From CAZENU01 sp965222125 (GTDB taxonomy: Bacteria; Chloroflexota; Dehalococcoidia; Lucifugimonadales; CAZENU01), in contig CBDCTC010000006.1 in NCBI GenBank assembly GCA_965222125.1, positions 310,001 through 374,000 of the forward strand: 64,000 bases of DNA, written 5' to 3'. A program made the position numbers and the translations under genes. The notes beneath the pieces are model-generated. The model did no database searches, had not been told where the DNA came from, and was given only the letters and a program-made list of their open reading frames with translations. The first letter of the stretch is position 1, and every line of letters begins with the position of its first letter. Shown here one piece after another: positions 8,662 to 17,192 of the stretch.

Positions 8662-9696
8662 CTACAGCGGTAGGTCTATCGTCTCTCCCGTCTGCGACGA
8701 GCGGGCGACCGCCTCGGTGAACTCCATGTAGCGGACGCCGTCCTCGAAGTTCGTGTGAGTGATCTGCTCGTGGCCCCGAATCGCGCTGATGAACTCATCC
8801 TCGACGCGCCATCCGCCTTGTTTCTCCCGCGCTATGGCCACCGGGGACAGCGCGGAGTCGCCGCGCCGGCCGGCGGATAGGACGTTGGCGCCCATGTCGA
8901 GGTGTAGAGTCCCCTCGGTGCCGAACATCCACACCGCGTCGGCGGGCCCGAGGCCGCTCACCATGCTGATCCGCAGGTGGAGTACCGGCCCCGACTCCAA
9001 CTCGGCGAGCACCTCGACGAAGTCCGGCACGGAGATGTGGCGCCGCGCCCCGGAGTCGTCCGCGCGCGACTTGACGTTCACCCTCGTGATCGACCGCACG
9101 CTGGCGGCCGGTCCTACCCAACGCATCGCGTACTCGTACAGAATCCCCATCTGCATCATGTTGAAGCCGCTCAGGTCGCGGTTGTGACGCCAGTGCAGCG
9201 GCGACTCCCGGTCGATGAAGCCGGTCTGCGCCGTGATGTCCACCGACAGGATGTCGCCGAGGTAGCCGTCCGCGATCATGTCCTTGATCGTCGCGTCGAC
9301 CCCCAGGGTGCCCGGGCCGGGGACGATCTGCGTGACGAGGCCGGGCTTCTCGCGTGAGGCGTCGAGCATCTCGTGGGCCTCGGTGGCGTTCATCGCCATC
9401 CGGGCCTCGGTCAGCACGTGCTTGTCGTTGTCGAGAGCGGCCAGCACCATGATGCGGTGCATGTAGGGCCACGTGCCGATGCAGATCGCGTCCGAGTCCG
9501 GGGCCTCGATCAGCTCGGTCCAGCTATCGTAGACCGTCGGGATGCCGTACTCGTCCGCGATGCGCTGGCCCGACTCGCGGCTCCGGTTGGCCACGCTGAC
9601 GATCTCCACGCCGTCGATGGCCTGAAAGCCGGGTATGTGCTGGAGCTTCGTGTTCGCCCCGGCGCCGATCAGTCCTACGCGAATTGTGTCGCCCAT
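8662..9696 (-). CDS. Gfo/Idh/MocA-family oxidoreductase
   Basis: Probable NAD(P)-dependent dehydrogenase acting on a sugar, inositol or similar polyol. 344 residues. The N-terminal Rossmann fold shows VGLIGAGANTKLQHIPGF (residues about 7-24), then VSVANRS and the ICIGTWPYMH segment. The C-terminal alpha/beta domain includes LSVDITAQTG and GILYEYAMRWVG. The usual catalytic EKP motif is replaced by TEARMAMN, so the lysine is missing; the reaction may differ from the classical members. Start ATG at 9696 is preceded by AGGAGG. It lies directly downstream of the SMP-30-like gene in the same direction, which suggests a sugar acid or lactone route. Confidence 0.85.
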   Translation of the reverse strand: MGDTIRVGLIGAGANTKLQHIPGFQAIDGVEIVSVANRSRESGQRIADEYGIPTVYDSWTELIEAPDSDAICIGTWPYMHRIMVLAALDNDKHVLTEARMAMNATEAHEMLDASREKPGLVTQIVPGPGTLGVDATIKDMIADGYLGDILSVDITAQTGFIDRESPLHWRHNRDLSGFNMMQMGILYEYAMRWVGPAASVRSITRVNVKSRADDSGARRHISVPDFVEVLAELESGPVLHLRISMVSGLGPADAVWMFGTEGTLHLDMGANVLSAGRRGDSALSPVAIAREKQGGWRVEDEFISAIRGHEQITHTNFEDGVRYMEFTEAVARSSQTGETIDLPL

Positions 9697-9724
9697 GTCG
9701 TCCTCCTGGTTACTGTGATATCCG

Positions 9725-10627
9725 TCATAGCGGCGGGTAGTGCAGACGCCCCTGCCTCTCGGTCTCCGCGCGCAGCAGGTAGCCGTCGCGCGTCGTGACG
9801 TAGAGTGTCGTCAGGTCGTCTCCGCCGAAGCTGCAGTTGGTCGGATGGTCGAACGGGATTGCGTGCCGCTCCACGACTTCGCCCGAGGGCGAAAAGACGT
9901 AGATCGACGGCCCCGGCCCGCCGCTCCGCCAGCCCGCCGTCGCGACTATGCAGCCCTCGGTGTCGAGCACCATGCCGTCGATGCCCCTGTGCTGCCCGAA
10001 GTCGTGCAGCATCTCGTACGCGCCAAGGCTGCCGTCCGCGTTCACGGGGTACGCGCGCAGCTCCCGCTTCTTCTCCGCGTCGCGGTCGCTCTGCGCGACG
10101 TACAGCACGCTGTGGTCGAGCGAGAACAGCAGACCGTTGGGCCGGGTCGTGTCGAATGTCACGCGCGTCGTCGACCAGCTACCGTCGGGCTGAGGGTCGA
10201 GGCGGTAGACCGAGTCGTGGTCGAGGTCCTTATGTGTGCGGTCCTCGCTCCAGGGCCCTCCCGCGCCCTCGTAGAACGGGTCCGTGAACCAGACCCTGCC
10301 CTGAGGGTCGATGGCCAGGTCGTTGGGGATGTTCAGGCGCTGACCTTCGAATCCGTCCGTGAGCGCGGTCGCCGAGCCGTCCGGCTCGTAGCGGACGACC
10401 CGCCGCGCGCCGCCCTCGCAGGCGAACAGCGTTCCGTCGGGATCGAACATGAGGCCGTTGGCGCAGTTGGTGCCGTCACGGTACAGGGTCGACGCCCCGG
10501 CTTCGGGATCGTACCGCCAGATGCGGCTGCCGCGGAGATGGGTGAACAGCAGCCCGCTGCCGTCCCACGCCGGACCCTCCGTCGTGGTGCCGTACGGGCC
10601 GTCTATCTGCTCGAACTTCCAGCTCAA
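9725..10627 (-). CDS. SMP-30/gluconolactonase-family lactonase
   Basis: Six-bladed beta-propeller hydrolase expected to open sugar lactones using a divalent metal. About 300 residues. Visible metal-site segments are TTEGPAWDGS, LNIPNDLAIDPQGRVWFTD, RPNGLLFS and GIDGMVLDTEG. The open frame continues upstream into the tandem repeats at 10.76-10.99 kb, but that part is repeat-encoded; the TTG at 10625-10627, preceded by GGGGAG, is taken as the start. Only 28 bases separate its stop from the next gene, so it is likely co-transcribed with the Gfo/Idh oxidoreductase. Confidence 0.85.
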   Translation of the reverse strand: MSWKFEQIDGPYGTTTEGPAWDGSGLLFTHLRGSRIWRYDPEAGASTLYRDGTNCANGLMFDPDGTLFACEGGARRVVRYEPDGSATALTDGFEGQRLNIPNDLAIDPQGRVWFTDPFYEGAGGPWSEDRTHKDLDHDSVYRLDPQPDGSWSTTRVTFDTTRPNGLLFSLDHSVLYVAQSDRDAEKKRELRAYPVNADGSLGAYEMLHDFGQHRGIDGMVLDTEGCIVATAGWRSGGPGPSIYVFSPSGEVVERHAIPFDHPTNCSFGGDDLTTLYVTTRDGYLLRAETERQGRLHYPPL

Positions 10628-10764
10628 CGCGTCTCCCCGCCGCGCCGCCGGAAACGACGCGTCCGCAGTCCTGAGAATGGCCGGGCTTGATTGTATCCCG
10701 CAGGCCGGGGGTGTCAAGTCGCAGGACCGGCCCCCACCTCCGTCATTCCCGCTCCCCCCACCAT

Positions 10765-11003
10765 CCGTCATTCCCGCGCAGGGAGACCTTTGCGCAACCG
10801 TCATTCCCGCGCAGGGAGACCTTTGCGCAACCGTCATTCCCGCGCAGGGAGACCTTTGCGCAACCGTCATTCCCGCGCAGGGAGACCTTTGCGCAACCGT
10901 CATTCCCGCGCAGGGAGACCTTTGAACAACCGTCCTTCCCGCGCAGGGAGACCTTTGAACAACCGTCCTTCCCGCGAAGGCGGGAATCCAGGGTTGGGGG
11001 TTC
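10765..11003. repeat. 33-bp tandem repeat array
   Basis: Six full copies of a 33-bp unit start at 10765, 10798, 10831, 10864, 10897 and 10930 (core CCGTCATTCCCGCGCAGGG); a seventh from 10963 diverges. The last copy carries a full palindrome, TTCCCGC-gaag-GCGGGAA, the common intergenic REP-like sequence, whereas the other copies have lost the right arm. Units 5 and 6 share the changes AACAA at the end and unit 6 has CCTTCCC. There are no spacers between units. The rest of 10628-11164 holds no supported gene. Confidence 0.85.
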
Positions 11004-11164
11004 CCTGCAAGGAATACTAGCCATCTCCGCCACGCTGTTTCCCACAGGGGGAGTTACGCAATGGTCTCCGAACGCGGGAATCTATCCCCGGGCACAGTGC
11101 ACGATCACGACCCTGGAATCCAATTCACGTGATGAATGGGACCGGCCGCCAATCGCCTCCGCGC

Positions 11165-12253
11165 CTATTCCCAGCGGAAGAGCTTGACCGCCGCCACGTA
11201 CGTGACGACAAGCCATACCGCCAGGCCGGCCAGTCCGACCCACTGCGACGACAGGGCCGCGCCGTCGACGGAGACGCTGCGCAGCGAGTCCGCCAGGTAG
11301 GTCAGCGGCAGGTACCCGGTCACCGTCTCCAGTATGTCGGGCATCGCCTCCCGCGGGAAGAAGACGCCGGAGAGGAAGATCATAGGCAGGGCGATCACGT
11401 TGGCGATCGGCGCCGCCGTCTCTTCGCTCCTGGCCCAGCCGGAGACCGCAAAGCCCAAGCCGATGAAGACCGCGCCGCCGATCAGGGCGAGCAGGAATAG
11501 AGCGAACACGTTCCCGGCTATCTGGACGTCGAAGAACAGCACCGCCACCCCGACGAGCACGCCCGTCTGCAGGATCGACACGGTCAGCCGGGTGACCACG
11601 TAGGCGAAGATGAAGCTGGCCGGCCTCATCGGCGTCGCGAGCAGCCGGCGAAGGATCCCCTGGCGCTTGAGCTGCACGAAGGCGAAGGCGACGCTGAACA
11701 GCCCCATCTGCATGATCGACATCGCGACGATGCCCGGCATCAGGAAATCGATGTACCTGAGGTTGCGGCTGCCCGCGGGCGTGGGCTCGATGACGAACAG
11801 GCGCCGCGCGTCGGTCATGCTGAAGGACAGCTCGTCGAACACCTGCCGCAGCACGGTGAACCCGACCTCGGACTCTCTGGCCCTGGCCTCGTTGAACAGC
11901 ACCTCCAGCGCCAACGGCTCGTCCGACGGGCCGAAGCCGGCGGGAATCACCAGCACCAGGTCCCGGTCGCCCTGCTCCACGGCCGCCCGCGCCGACTCCC
12001 GGTCCGACTCGTGGCTCACGGCGAGAGCGTCGATCTCTTCGAGGGCAGACAGCACCCCCTGCGACACGGAGTTGTCGGCCAGGTCGACGACCCCCAAGTC
12101 GACGCGGCCCAGGGAGCCGAAGTTCATCAACCCGAAGATGATCATGAACATCAGGGGCAGGAGCAGGCTCCAGAACAGCGCCTGCCGGTCGCGGAAGTAC
12201 ATCTTCAACGACGCGACGGTCAGCGTCAGGGTTGGATTCGCAGTCAGGTTCAT
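11165..12253 (-). CDS. ABC-2 type transporter permease
   Basis: Membrane half of an exporter, probably for a drug, lipid or polysaccharide. 362 residues: first membrane segment at about 22-45 (ALFWSLLLPLMFMIIFGL), a long extracytoplasmic region to about residue 165, then five further membrane segments (VAMSIMQMGLFSVAFAFVQL, LTVSILQTGVLVGVAVLFF, FALFLLALIGGAVFIGL, IANVIALPMIFLSGVFF, LAGLAVWLVVTYVAAV). This layout fits the ABC2_membrane_3 / YhgE-like class. The start overlaps the ATPase stop by four bases, so the two are made together. Confidence 0.88.
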   Translation of the reverse strand: MNLTANPTLTLTVASLKMYFRDRQALFWSLLLPLMFMIIFGLMNFGSLGRVDLGVVDLADNSVSQGVLSALEEIDALAVSHESDRESARAAVEQGDRDLVLVIPAGFGPSDEPLALEVLFNEARARESEVGFTVLRQVFDELSFSMTDARRLFVIEPTPAGSRNLRYIDFLMPGIVAMSIMQMGLFSVAFAFVQLKRQGILRRLLATPMRPASFIFAYVVTRLTVSILQTGVLVGVAVLFFDVQIAGNVFALFLLALIGGAVFIGLGFAVSGWARSEETAAPIANVIALPMIFLSGVFFPREAMPDILETVTGYLPLTYLADSLRSVSVDGAALSSQWVGLAGLAVWLVVTYVAAVKLFRWE

Positions 12254-13029
12254 TCTTCCCGCAGAGCCCGGCCGGTCAGGTCGAGGAACACGTCCTCCAG
12301 GTTGGCGCTCCGTTCCACGTGCTCCTTGCTGAACCCCCGTTCCAGCAGGCTATCGATCAGCGAGTCCGGCTCGTCGAGGGCGATGATCTTGCCTCCGTCC
12401 ATGATCGCGATCCGGTCGCACAGCTCCTCGGCCTCCTCCATGTAGTGAGTGGTCAGCAGGATCGTGCGGCCCTCAGACTTGAACCGCTTCACGAGGTCCC
12501 AGGCGTGGTGCCTTGCCTGGGGGTCGAGGCCGGTCGTCGGTTCGTCCAGAAAGAGCACCAAGGGGTCGTTGACCAGCGCGACGGCGATCGAGAATCGCTG
12601 CTTCTGCCCGCCGGAGAGTTGCGTGTAGGTCGATTTGACTTTGTCCTCCAGCCCCACCTGATCGAGCAGCGCCGCAGTGTCCACCCTGCGGCCGTAGAAG
12701 CTGCCGAACACCTTCAGAATCTCCGACAGGCTCAGCTTGTCGAAGAAGACAGACGACTGGAGTTGCACGCCGATGATCGACTTGACCCGCTGCGGGTCGC
12801 GCCGCACGTCAATCCCGTTGACGAACGCCGTGCCGTCGTCGGGGGGCCGCATGCCCTCCAGAACCTCCACGGTGGTCGTCTTGCCCGCGCCGTTGGGGCC
12901 CAGTATCCCGAACACCTCGCCCGGCGCCACAGAGAACGAGATGCCTGCGACGGCCTCCAGGTCGCCATAGCTCTTGCGGAGGTCCCGCACCTCGATCATC
13001 GGGCCGTTGGCACTGCGAGTTTCGTTCAT
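12250..13029 (-). CDS. ABC transporter ATP-binding protein
   Basis: Energises the permease encoded immediately downstream. 259 residues with Walker A GPNGAGKTTTVE (about 43-54), signature LSGGQKQR (about 138-145), Walker B VLFLDEPTTGLD and the switch histidine in LLTTHYMEEAEEL. The family is the DrrA/CcmA-like ABC-2 class. Its stop overlaps the permease start (ATGA). Between 13030 and 13260 upstream there is no gene; this stretch contains GGCGCGTATCGAAGGGCGCA, also present near 49.24 kb. Confidence 0.9.
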   Translation of the reverse strand: MNETRSANGPMIEVRDLRKSYGDLEAVAGISFSVAPGEVFGILGPNGAGKTTTVEVLEGMRPPDDGTAFVNGIDVRRDPQRVKSIIGVQLQSSVFFDKLSLSEILKVFGSFYGRRVDTAALLDQVGLEDKVKSTYTQLSGGQKQRFSIAVALVNDPLVLFLDEPTTGLDPQARHHAWDLVKRFKSEGRTILLTTHYMEEAEELCDRIAIMDGGKIIALDEPDSLIDSLLERGFSKEHVERSANLEDVFLDLTGRALREE

Positions 13030-13260
13030 GACACAGCGTAGGAGGAGAGTAGGAGACAGCGGATCCCAAGAAGCAAACCCAGCCCATCATACCACGGCCC
13101 AAGGGCCATCAACTCCGTCTACCACACCGCCGACATACGGCGCGTATCGAAGGGCGCACACAGGCTCTCTCATCTACACCGTGAGCGCACAGAGTTGACG
13201 TGAGACACCGGGTTGCCGAAACTAGCCTCCGTACACGGCACTCCGTACAGGGAGGGAAGC

Positions 13261-13509
13261 ATGGCGCGGCTGGACGTACGCCTCGACGCCGAACGGCGGC
13301 GGCGCTTGGAAGAGCTTGTCGAGGATAGGGGCGTGCCTATCTCCGAAGTGGTACGCCATCTGATCGACGACGCTTATGAGGGCATCCTGCGTGAGCGTCG
13401 CAAGCAGGTGGTAGAGCGGCTGACCAGGCTGGAAGTGGAGGACCCGCCGGACGCCGCCACGCTCTCCCGCGAGCTGGAGGCGGCCCATGAGCCCACCGGC
13501 CTCCATTGA
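13261..13509 (+). CDS. Ribbon-helix-helix antitoxin (VapB-like)
   Basis: DNA-binding antitoxin expected to neutralise the PIN toxin next door and repress the operon. 82 residues; the ribbon-helix-helix shows as LDVRLDAERRRRLEEL followed by VPISEVVRHLIDDAYE, and a charged helical tail follows. The ATG at 13261 has GGGAGG just upstream. The end overlaps the toxin start by 23 bases. The antitoxin frame is intact while the toxin is broken. Confidence 0.75.
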   Translation: MARLDVRLDAERRRRLEELVEDRGVPISEVVRHLIDDAYEGILRERRKQVVERLTRLEVEDPPDAATLSRELEAAHEPTGLH

Positions 13510-13919
13510 CGCCAATGTCCCCATCTACGCGTCCGGCAGGGAGCAGGAGAACAAGGAGCCCTGCGCCAGCGTCCTGATGATGGCCGCGGAGCACCCACTG
13601 TCGTTTATGACTGACGTCGAGGTCCTTCAGGAGCTGCTGCATCGCCACGGGGCGATGGGCCTTGGGGCGTGAGGTCCTCCGGAGCTTCGCGGAGTTGATG
13701 CATGACCGGATCGAACCTGTCTACGAGGAGGACATCCACCTGGCGGCGAGGCTTGCCGACAGCCTTCCACGGATAAGCGCCCGAGACCTGGTCCACGCCG
13801 CGGTCATGCGACGCCTGGGAGCCGACCAAATCGTCTCCACGGACACCGACTTCGACCGCCTCCCGCACGTCATACGCCTGGAGCCAGCCGCCATTGGGAA
13901 ATGGGGCGACTCTCTATGA
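13487..13919 (+). pseudogene. PIN-domain toxin (VapC-like), frameshifted
   Basis: The start reads SIDANVPIYASG with the first PIN aspartate and VEVLQELLHR with the conserved glutamate. A frameshift at about 13655-13672 (GCGATGGGCCTTGGGGCG) introduces a stop. The other frame then continues LGREVLRSFAELMHDR and ARDLVHAAVMRRLG, then VSTDTDFDRL, which hold the remaining acidic residues. A single indel in a G-rich stretch explains it. It could also be a sequencing error, since everything else is intact. 13920-14296 contains no supported gene. Confidence 0.75.
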
Positions 13920-14296
13920 CTGCGTAGCCCGTGGGTCTTCTCAGGTACGCCGGAGTCGTTGACAGTCGCCAAAGGCGCCGGGTAGTCTCAAGACCTACAC
14001 CCCCCTGCGTGCTTCGGCGGCAGGGCGCAAGGCTGCCGCAAGGCAGCCTTAGCTTTTCCCTTGGGTTGTCCTCCATACGCACCAACGTCTACATCGATGG
14101 CCTAAATCTGGATTGCCGTGCCTAAACCCAGGAGGGGTCTACTCACGATGGAAGACCGCCCCCGGCGCATCTCCGCCCTCGCAAAAGCCTCTCACCGGAT
14201 GCTCAGGCTCGCTATAGACGGCCTCCGCCACGCGTTGCAACCGGCGCCACGGGCCTGGGACGCCATCGCCATCAGCGCCACCAGTCTTCGCCGCTC

Positions 14297-15558
14297 TCAG
14301 TCTTGCTGTAGAGGGGTTTCTGCACCGAGGGTAGAAGCAGGCTTCGTGCCAGTCGCGGTTTGATATTCAACAGGATCGGCGAGCTTCCTGCAGAGATACC
14401 CTACCCAGGCCTCGGTGTAGCCGTAGCCCTTGGCTAACTCATCGTATATGCAAAAGTCGGCCTTTGTGTTCTCTGGCTGCTCACTGCCTTCTGGTGGCCG
14501 CACCTTGTAGTGTTTCCAGCACCGCGTGTGAGTGTCCATGTTGAACTTGAAGGTAAGACCCTCTTGGACACGCGCCACAACGCCCTTGGGTTTCAGAAGA
14601 CCCTTGCTCGCCACGGGTACCTTCTTTTCCCGTATCAGTGCCGTGACTCTCCGGAGATCCTCCAATTCTGTAGGCCTACTGGGGTCATACGGAACGAATT
14701 CTATCGAGAGATCTGCCAGATTCGGGTTGCTCTCGATCTTCGGGATAAGGAATACGCGAAGCGAAAAGAGGCCGTCTCAGAAGTCAATCGCCGCCCAAAA
14801 CCGTCCTCTGGGGATTCCTGCTGTCGTGGGACTGATGAGACTTTAGGCCGTATTACGCACCAATACATCGTATCAACGTCTGCAATCGTCATACCGGTCT
14901 TGGCGTAAATCAAGGATGGTGATTTATGAGACAGGCTCAAAACTGAGAAGTCTCAAGGATTTCCGGCGCAAGTCCCGCGCGGAAGGTTTGAACATAGTCT
15001 CTAACATCGTCTAGGGCCGCACTTTGGAGGCGTCGCAGTGCCTCCTCCTGCTGGTGAGGCCTTAGCGCAGAAAATTGCAGGGCAACTCCGACTTGGTCAA
15101 GTAGAGCCATGTCGGGTCCGAACTCTTTGACGAGCATATCCTCGAAATTCATGAGCATCGCCTGGCACTCGCCGTAGAGCGCAGGATCGAGCTCTGGGTG
15201 GTAGCGATGCTCAATTTTTGTTTCTGAGCCCCAGGAAGAATTCTATATTCTTTCGGGAAGGTGTGTGTTGACTATCCCAATACTCTTTCACACATTTCGA
15301 CAACTCCCAGTGCTTCGGATCGCCGTCAACACGATCGTAGCGTGTGCCTTTGCCGCGCCCACTCTTTACATACCAAGGCTTGACTCTCCTGTTATAGAAG
15401 AATGCGTGGAAGAATGACGTCCATGCAACAGTCATCAGGAGCACGAATGTACGCGTACGAAAAGAAGTTCTAGGCCTATTGTAGTTGTCGACCGCAGCTA
15501 GAGCCGCTTCGCGTGCCTTTAGGAGATGCTGCTGAACGCGTCGGGAGCGTCGGGGCAT
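14297..15558 (-). pseudogene. DUF3644-like gene, split by a MITE and a frameshift
   Basis: Start MPRRSRRVQQHLLKAR (ATG at 15558), followed by VDNYNRPRTSFRTRTFVLL and a C-rich-free helical region ending FFLGLRNK. One extra A in an A5 run near 15217 shifts the frame; the next frame continues IEHRYHPELDPALYGECQ and MLMNFEDMLVKEFGPD to ETSQF. There a 171-bp element is inserted; beyond it the frame resumes SLRVFLIPKIESNPNL and runs to HTRCWKHYKVRPPEG and FCIYDELAKGYGYTEAWV. The repaired protein would be about 360 residues and fits DUF3644 in order and length, including the RNKIEH segment. No function is known to me for the family. Confidence 0.7.
14768..14938. mobile_element. 171-bp MITE with AAAA target duplication
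   Basis: Ends GAGGCCGTCTCAGAAGTCA (left) and GAGCCTGTCTCATAAATCA (right, complement) form imperfect 19-bp terminal inverted repeats resembling some IS5-group ends. It is flanked by AAAA at 14764-14767 and 14939-14942. Deleting the element plus one AAAA restores the host reading frame ...TSQF-SLRVFLIPK. It has no coding capacity of its own. Confidence 0.85.
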
Positions 15559-15707
15559 TACATGCAGAAGTGCTGATGGGCCTCTCAGGTGGAGGTGATC
15601 CCACGAGGCGCACCAACTTGTGGGAGGCTGTGGATCATGTATTGAAGCTCGTAGCGGAACCGTATCACGTGTGTCGCTATGGGGACAAGTGCCTTCTGTG
15701 CCACCTA

Positions 15708-15936
15708 ATGGTGGGCGACACCAGCCTCGAACCGCCGACCTTCTGTGTGTAGGACAGACGCTTTCTGAGCTAATCGCCACGTCAAGTCGTCCTGGGCCGG
15801 CTGCGCGGCGCCGGAGGCCGCGGACGCGCCGGGGGGCTCGCGTAGGGCGGTGGGGTCGGGAGCGCGCTTGGCTGGACTCGAACCCACGGCCACGGCCTGA
15901 GCTACAAGCGCGTGAAATGCCGACCCGTCGCCGTTG
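15708..15936 (-). pseudogene. Decayed copy of the tRNA-Val/tRNA-Arg pair
   Basis: This stretch is a degraded duplicate of 16922-17174. The Val-like part (15712-15779) keeps TTCTGTGTGTAGGACAGACG but has lost the start of the D arm and part of the T arm. The Arg-like part (15863-15911) keeps the acceptor stem and T arm but has lost the anticodon region. The spacer between the two tRNAs is also recognisably the same (CACGTCAAGTCGTCCTGGGC). Neither can fold into a working tRNA. Confidence 0.8.
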
Positions 15937-16079
15937 TGCATCTGGTGACGATCTCGGGTGCTGGATTAGCGCGAGATCGGGCTCATGAAGCCCTGGCCGC
16001 TTCTGGTAAACGGAGACAAGGAGGGCGCTTGTCGCAAACGGTGTTCTCGCGGATGCCTTGGAACGGAACTGGCCCCGGT

Positions 16080-16793
16080 CTACAGTCCCTTGGCGAACTG
16101 CTCCCGCTGCCAGGTGTAGTCGACGTCGCCTTCGTAGAACCTCTCCGGGTTCTCCACGGCCCAGATCTGCTTGCGGATGAGGTAGTTGTCCGGGTTCAGC
16201 TCGAGCCCCTGCCGCCAGCGTGCGAGCGCCTCCTCGGTCCTGCCGGACTCGTAGAGATCCAGTCCTTCACGGAAGACTGCGTTGGACTCTGAATGCCCGG
16301 TGTCCGGGACGCCTGCCGGCCCGTCTCCGGCCAGCGTGTCGCTTTGTCCCGACACCCACCGTTCCAATATCTCGGCCGTCTCGCGCCGCCCTATGTCGAA
16401 GCCGCCCAGTTGGCTGAAACGCACGGTCCCCTGTTCGTCGATGAGGAATCCGTTCGGGATGGCCTTGAAACCGTATAGGTCGCTCAGGATATTCGCCTGG
16501 TCGACGAGTGTGGTGAACCTGACGCCGGCCCTTTCGACGTAGAGACGCGGCCTGTCGTGAGACTGCGCGTCGATCGCGACCGACAGGACCTCGACGCCGC
16601 GTCCTCCGTTCTCGTCGCTAAACCGCTGCCAGCCTGGCAGCTGCTCCCGGCACCCTCACCAGGACGCCCACATGAACAGGACGACCTTCCTGCCCCGGTA
16701 GTCGGAGAGCTTTGCCGAGCCGCCTGACAGAGAAGGAAGCTCGAAGTCCGGGGCCGTGTCTCCTGCCACGATCGTTCTGAAGGGCGTTCCCAT
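16080..16793 (-). CDS. Thioredoxin-fold redoxin, candidate selenoprotein (UGA at residue 46)
   Basis: Probable thiol/selenol peroxidase or disulfide oxidoreductase. Reading from ATG 16793 (GGAGAG upstream) gives TAPDFELPSLSGG, KLSDYRGRKVVLFMWASW, then TGA at 16656-16658, then GCREQLPGWQRF in the same frame, and no further stop for 191 codons. Family members have cysteine at this place (WASWC followed by GC or PPC), so UGA replaces the active-site cysteine exactly. The cis-proline segment FKAIPNGFLIDEQG is present, and a TPR-like C-terminal part (FREGLDLYESGRTEEALARW) ends at 16080. A hairpin directly after the UGA resembles a bacterial SECIS. The alternative is a nonsense mutation in a cysteine (TGC or TGT to TGA) codon. 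The selenocysteine machinery is not in this window. Confidence 0.7.
16625..16658 (-). promoter_or_regulatory. SECIS-like hairpin after the UGA
   Basis: Downstream of the UGA the mRNA has a perfect 7-bp stem, GCUGCCA with UGGCAGC (16635-16641 and 16625-16631), closed by a three-base loop GGC (16632-16634). Twenty-one bases separate the UGA from the loop and the first loop base is G. Published bacterial SECIS rules ask for a short apical loop 16-37 bases after UGA with G among its first two bases, which this meets. No structure program was run. Confidence 0.5.
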
Positions 16794-16925
16794 CACGTTC
16801 AACTCTCCTCTTGAGGCAGTTTGTACAGCGCGGTGGGCCACGCCGCTGGACCAGCGCGGCGAGCTCCGGTGACTTCTCCCGACGGAGTATGGTATCACCC
16901 GCCAGTCATACGAGCATGGGGATGG

Positions 16926-16999
16926 TGGGCGATGACGGGTTCGAACCGCCGACCTTCTGTGTGTAAGACAGACGCTCTAACCAGCTGAGCTAATCGCCC
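16926..16999 (-). tRNA. tRNA-Val (anticodon TAC)
   Basis: Acceptor stem GGGCGAT/ATCGCCC with discriminator A, D arm GCTCAGCTGGTTAGAGC, anticodon stem TCTGT/ACAGA with loop CTTACAC, and T loop TTCGAAC. No CCA is encoded. It reads GTA/GTG-type valine codons. Confidence 0.95.
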
Positions 17000-17081
17000 A
17001 CGTCAAGTCGTCCTGGGCGGCTGCGCGGCGCCGGACGGCGCGGACGCACCCGGGGGTCGCGTAGGGCGGCGGGGTCGGAAG

Positions 17082-17155
17082 TGCGCTTGGCGGGACTCGA
17101 ACCCACGGCCTCAGCCTCCGCAGGGCTGCGCTCTATCCAACTGAGCTACAAGCGC
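17082..17155 (-). tRNA. tRNA-Arg (anticodon GCG)
   Basis: Acceptor stem GCGCTTG/CAAGCGC with discriminator A, D arm GCTCAGTTGGATAGAGC, anticodon stem CAGCC/GGCTG with loop CTGCGGA giving anticodon GCG, T arm GTGGG-TTCGAGT-CCCGC. Most bacteria read CGC/CGU with an ACG tRNA modified to inosine, so a GCG arginine tRNA is less usual. Confidence 0.9.
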
Positions 17156-17192
17156 GTGAAATGCCGACCTGTCGCCGTCTGCTGACATGGTT

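Noticed and set aside
10765..11003. CRISPR array
   Set aside because: The 33-bp units are contiguous with no spacers, and no cas genes are near.
13655..13672. Programmed frameshift in the PIN toxin
   Set aside because: No slippery heptamer with a following structure is evident; a simple indel or sequencing error is enough.
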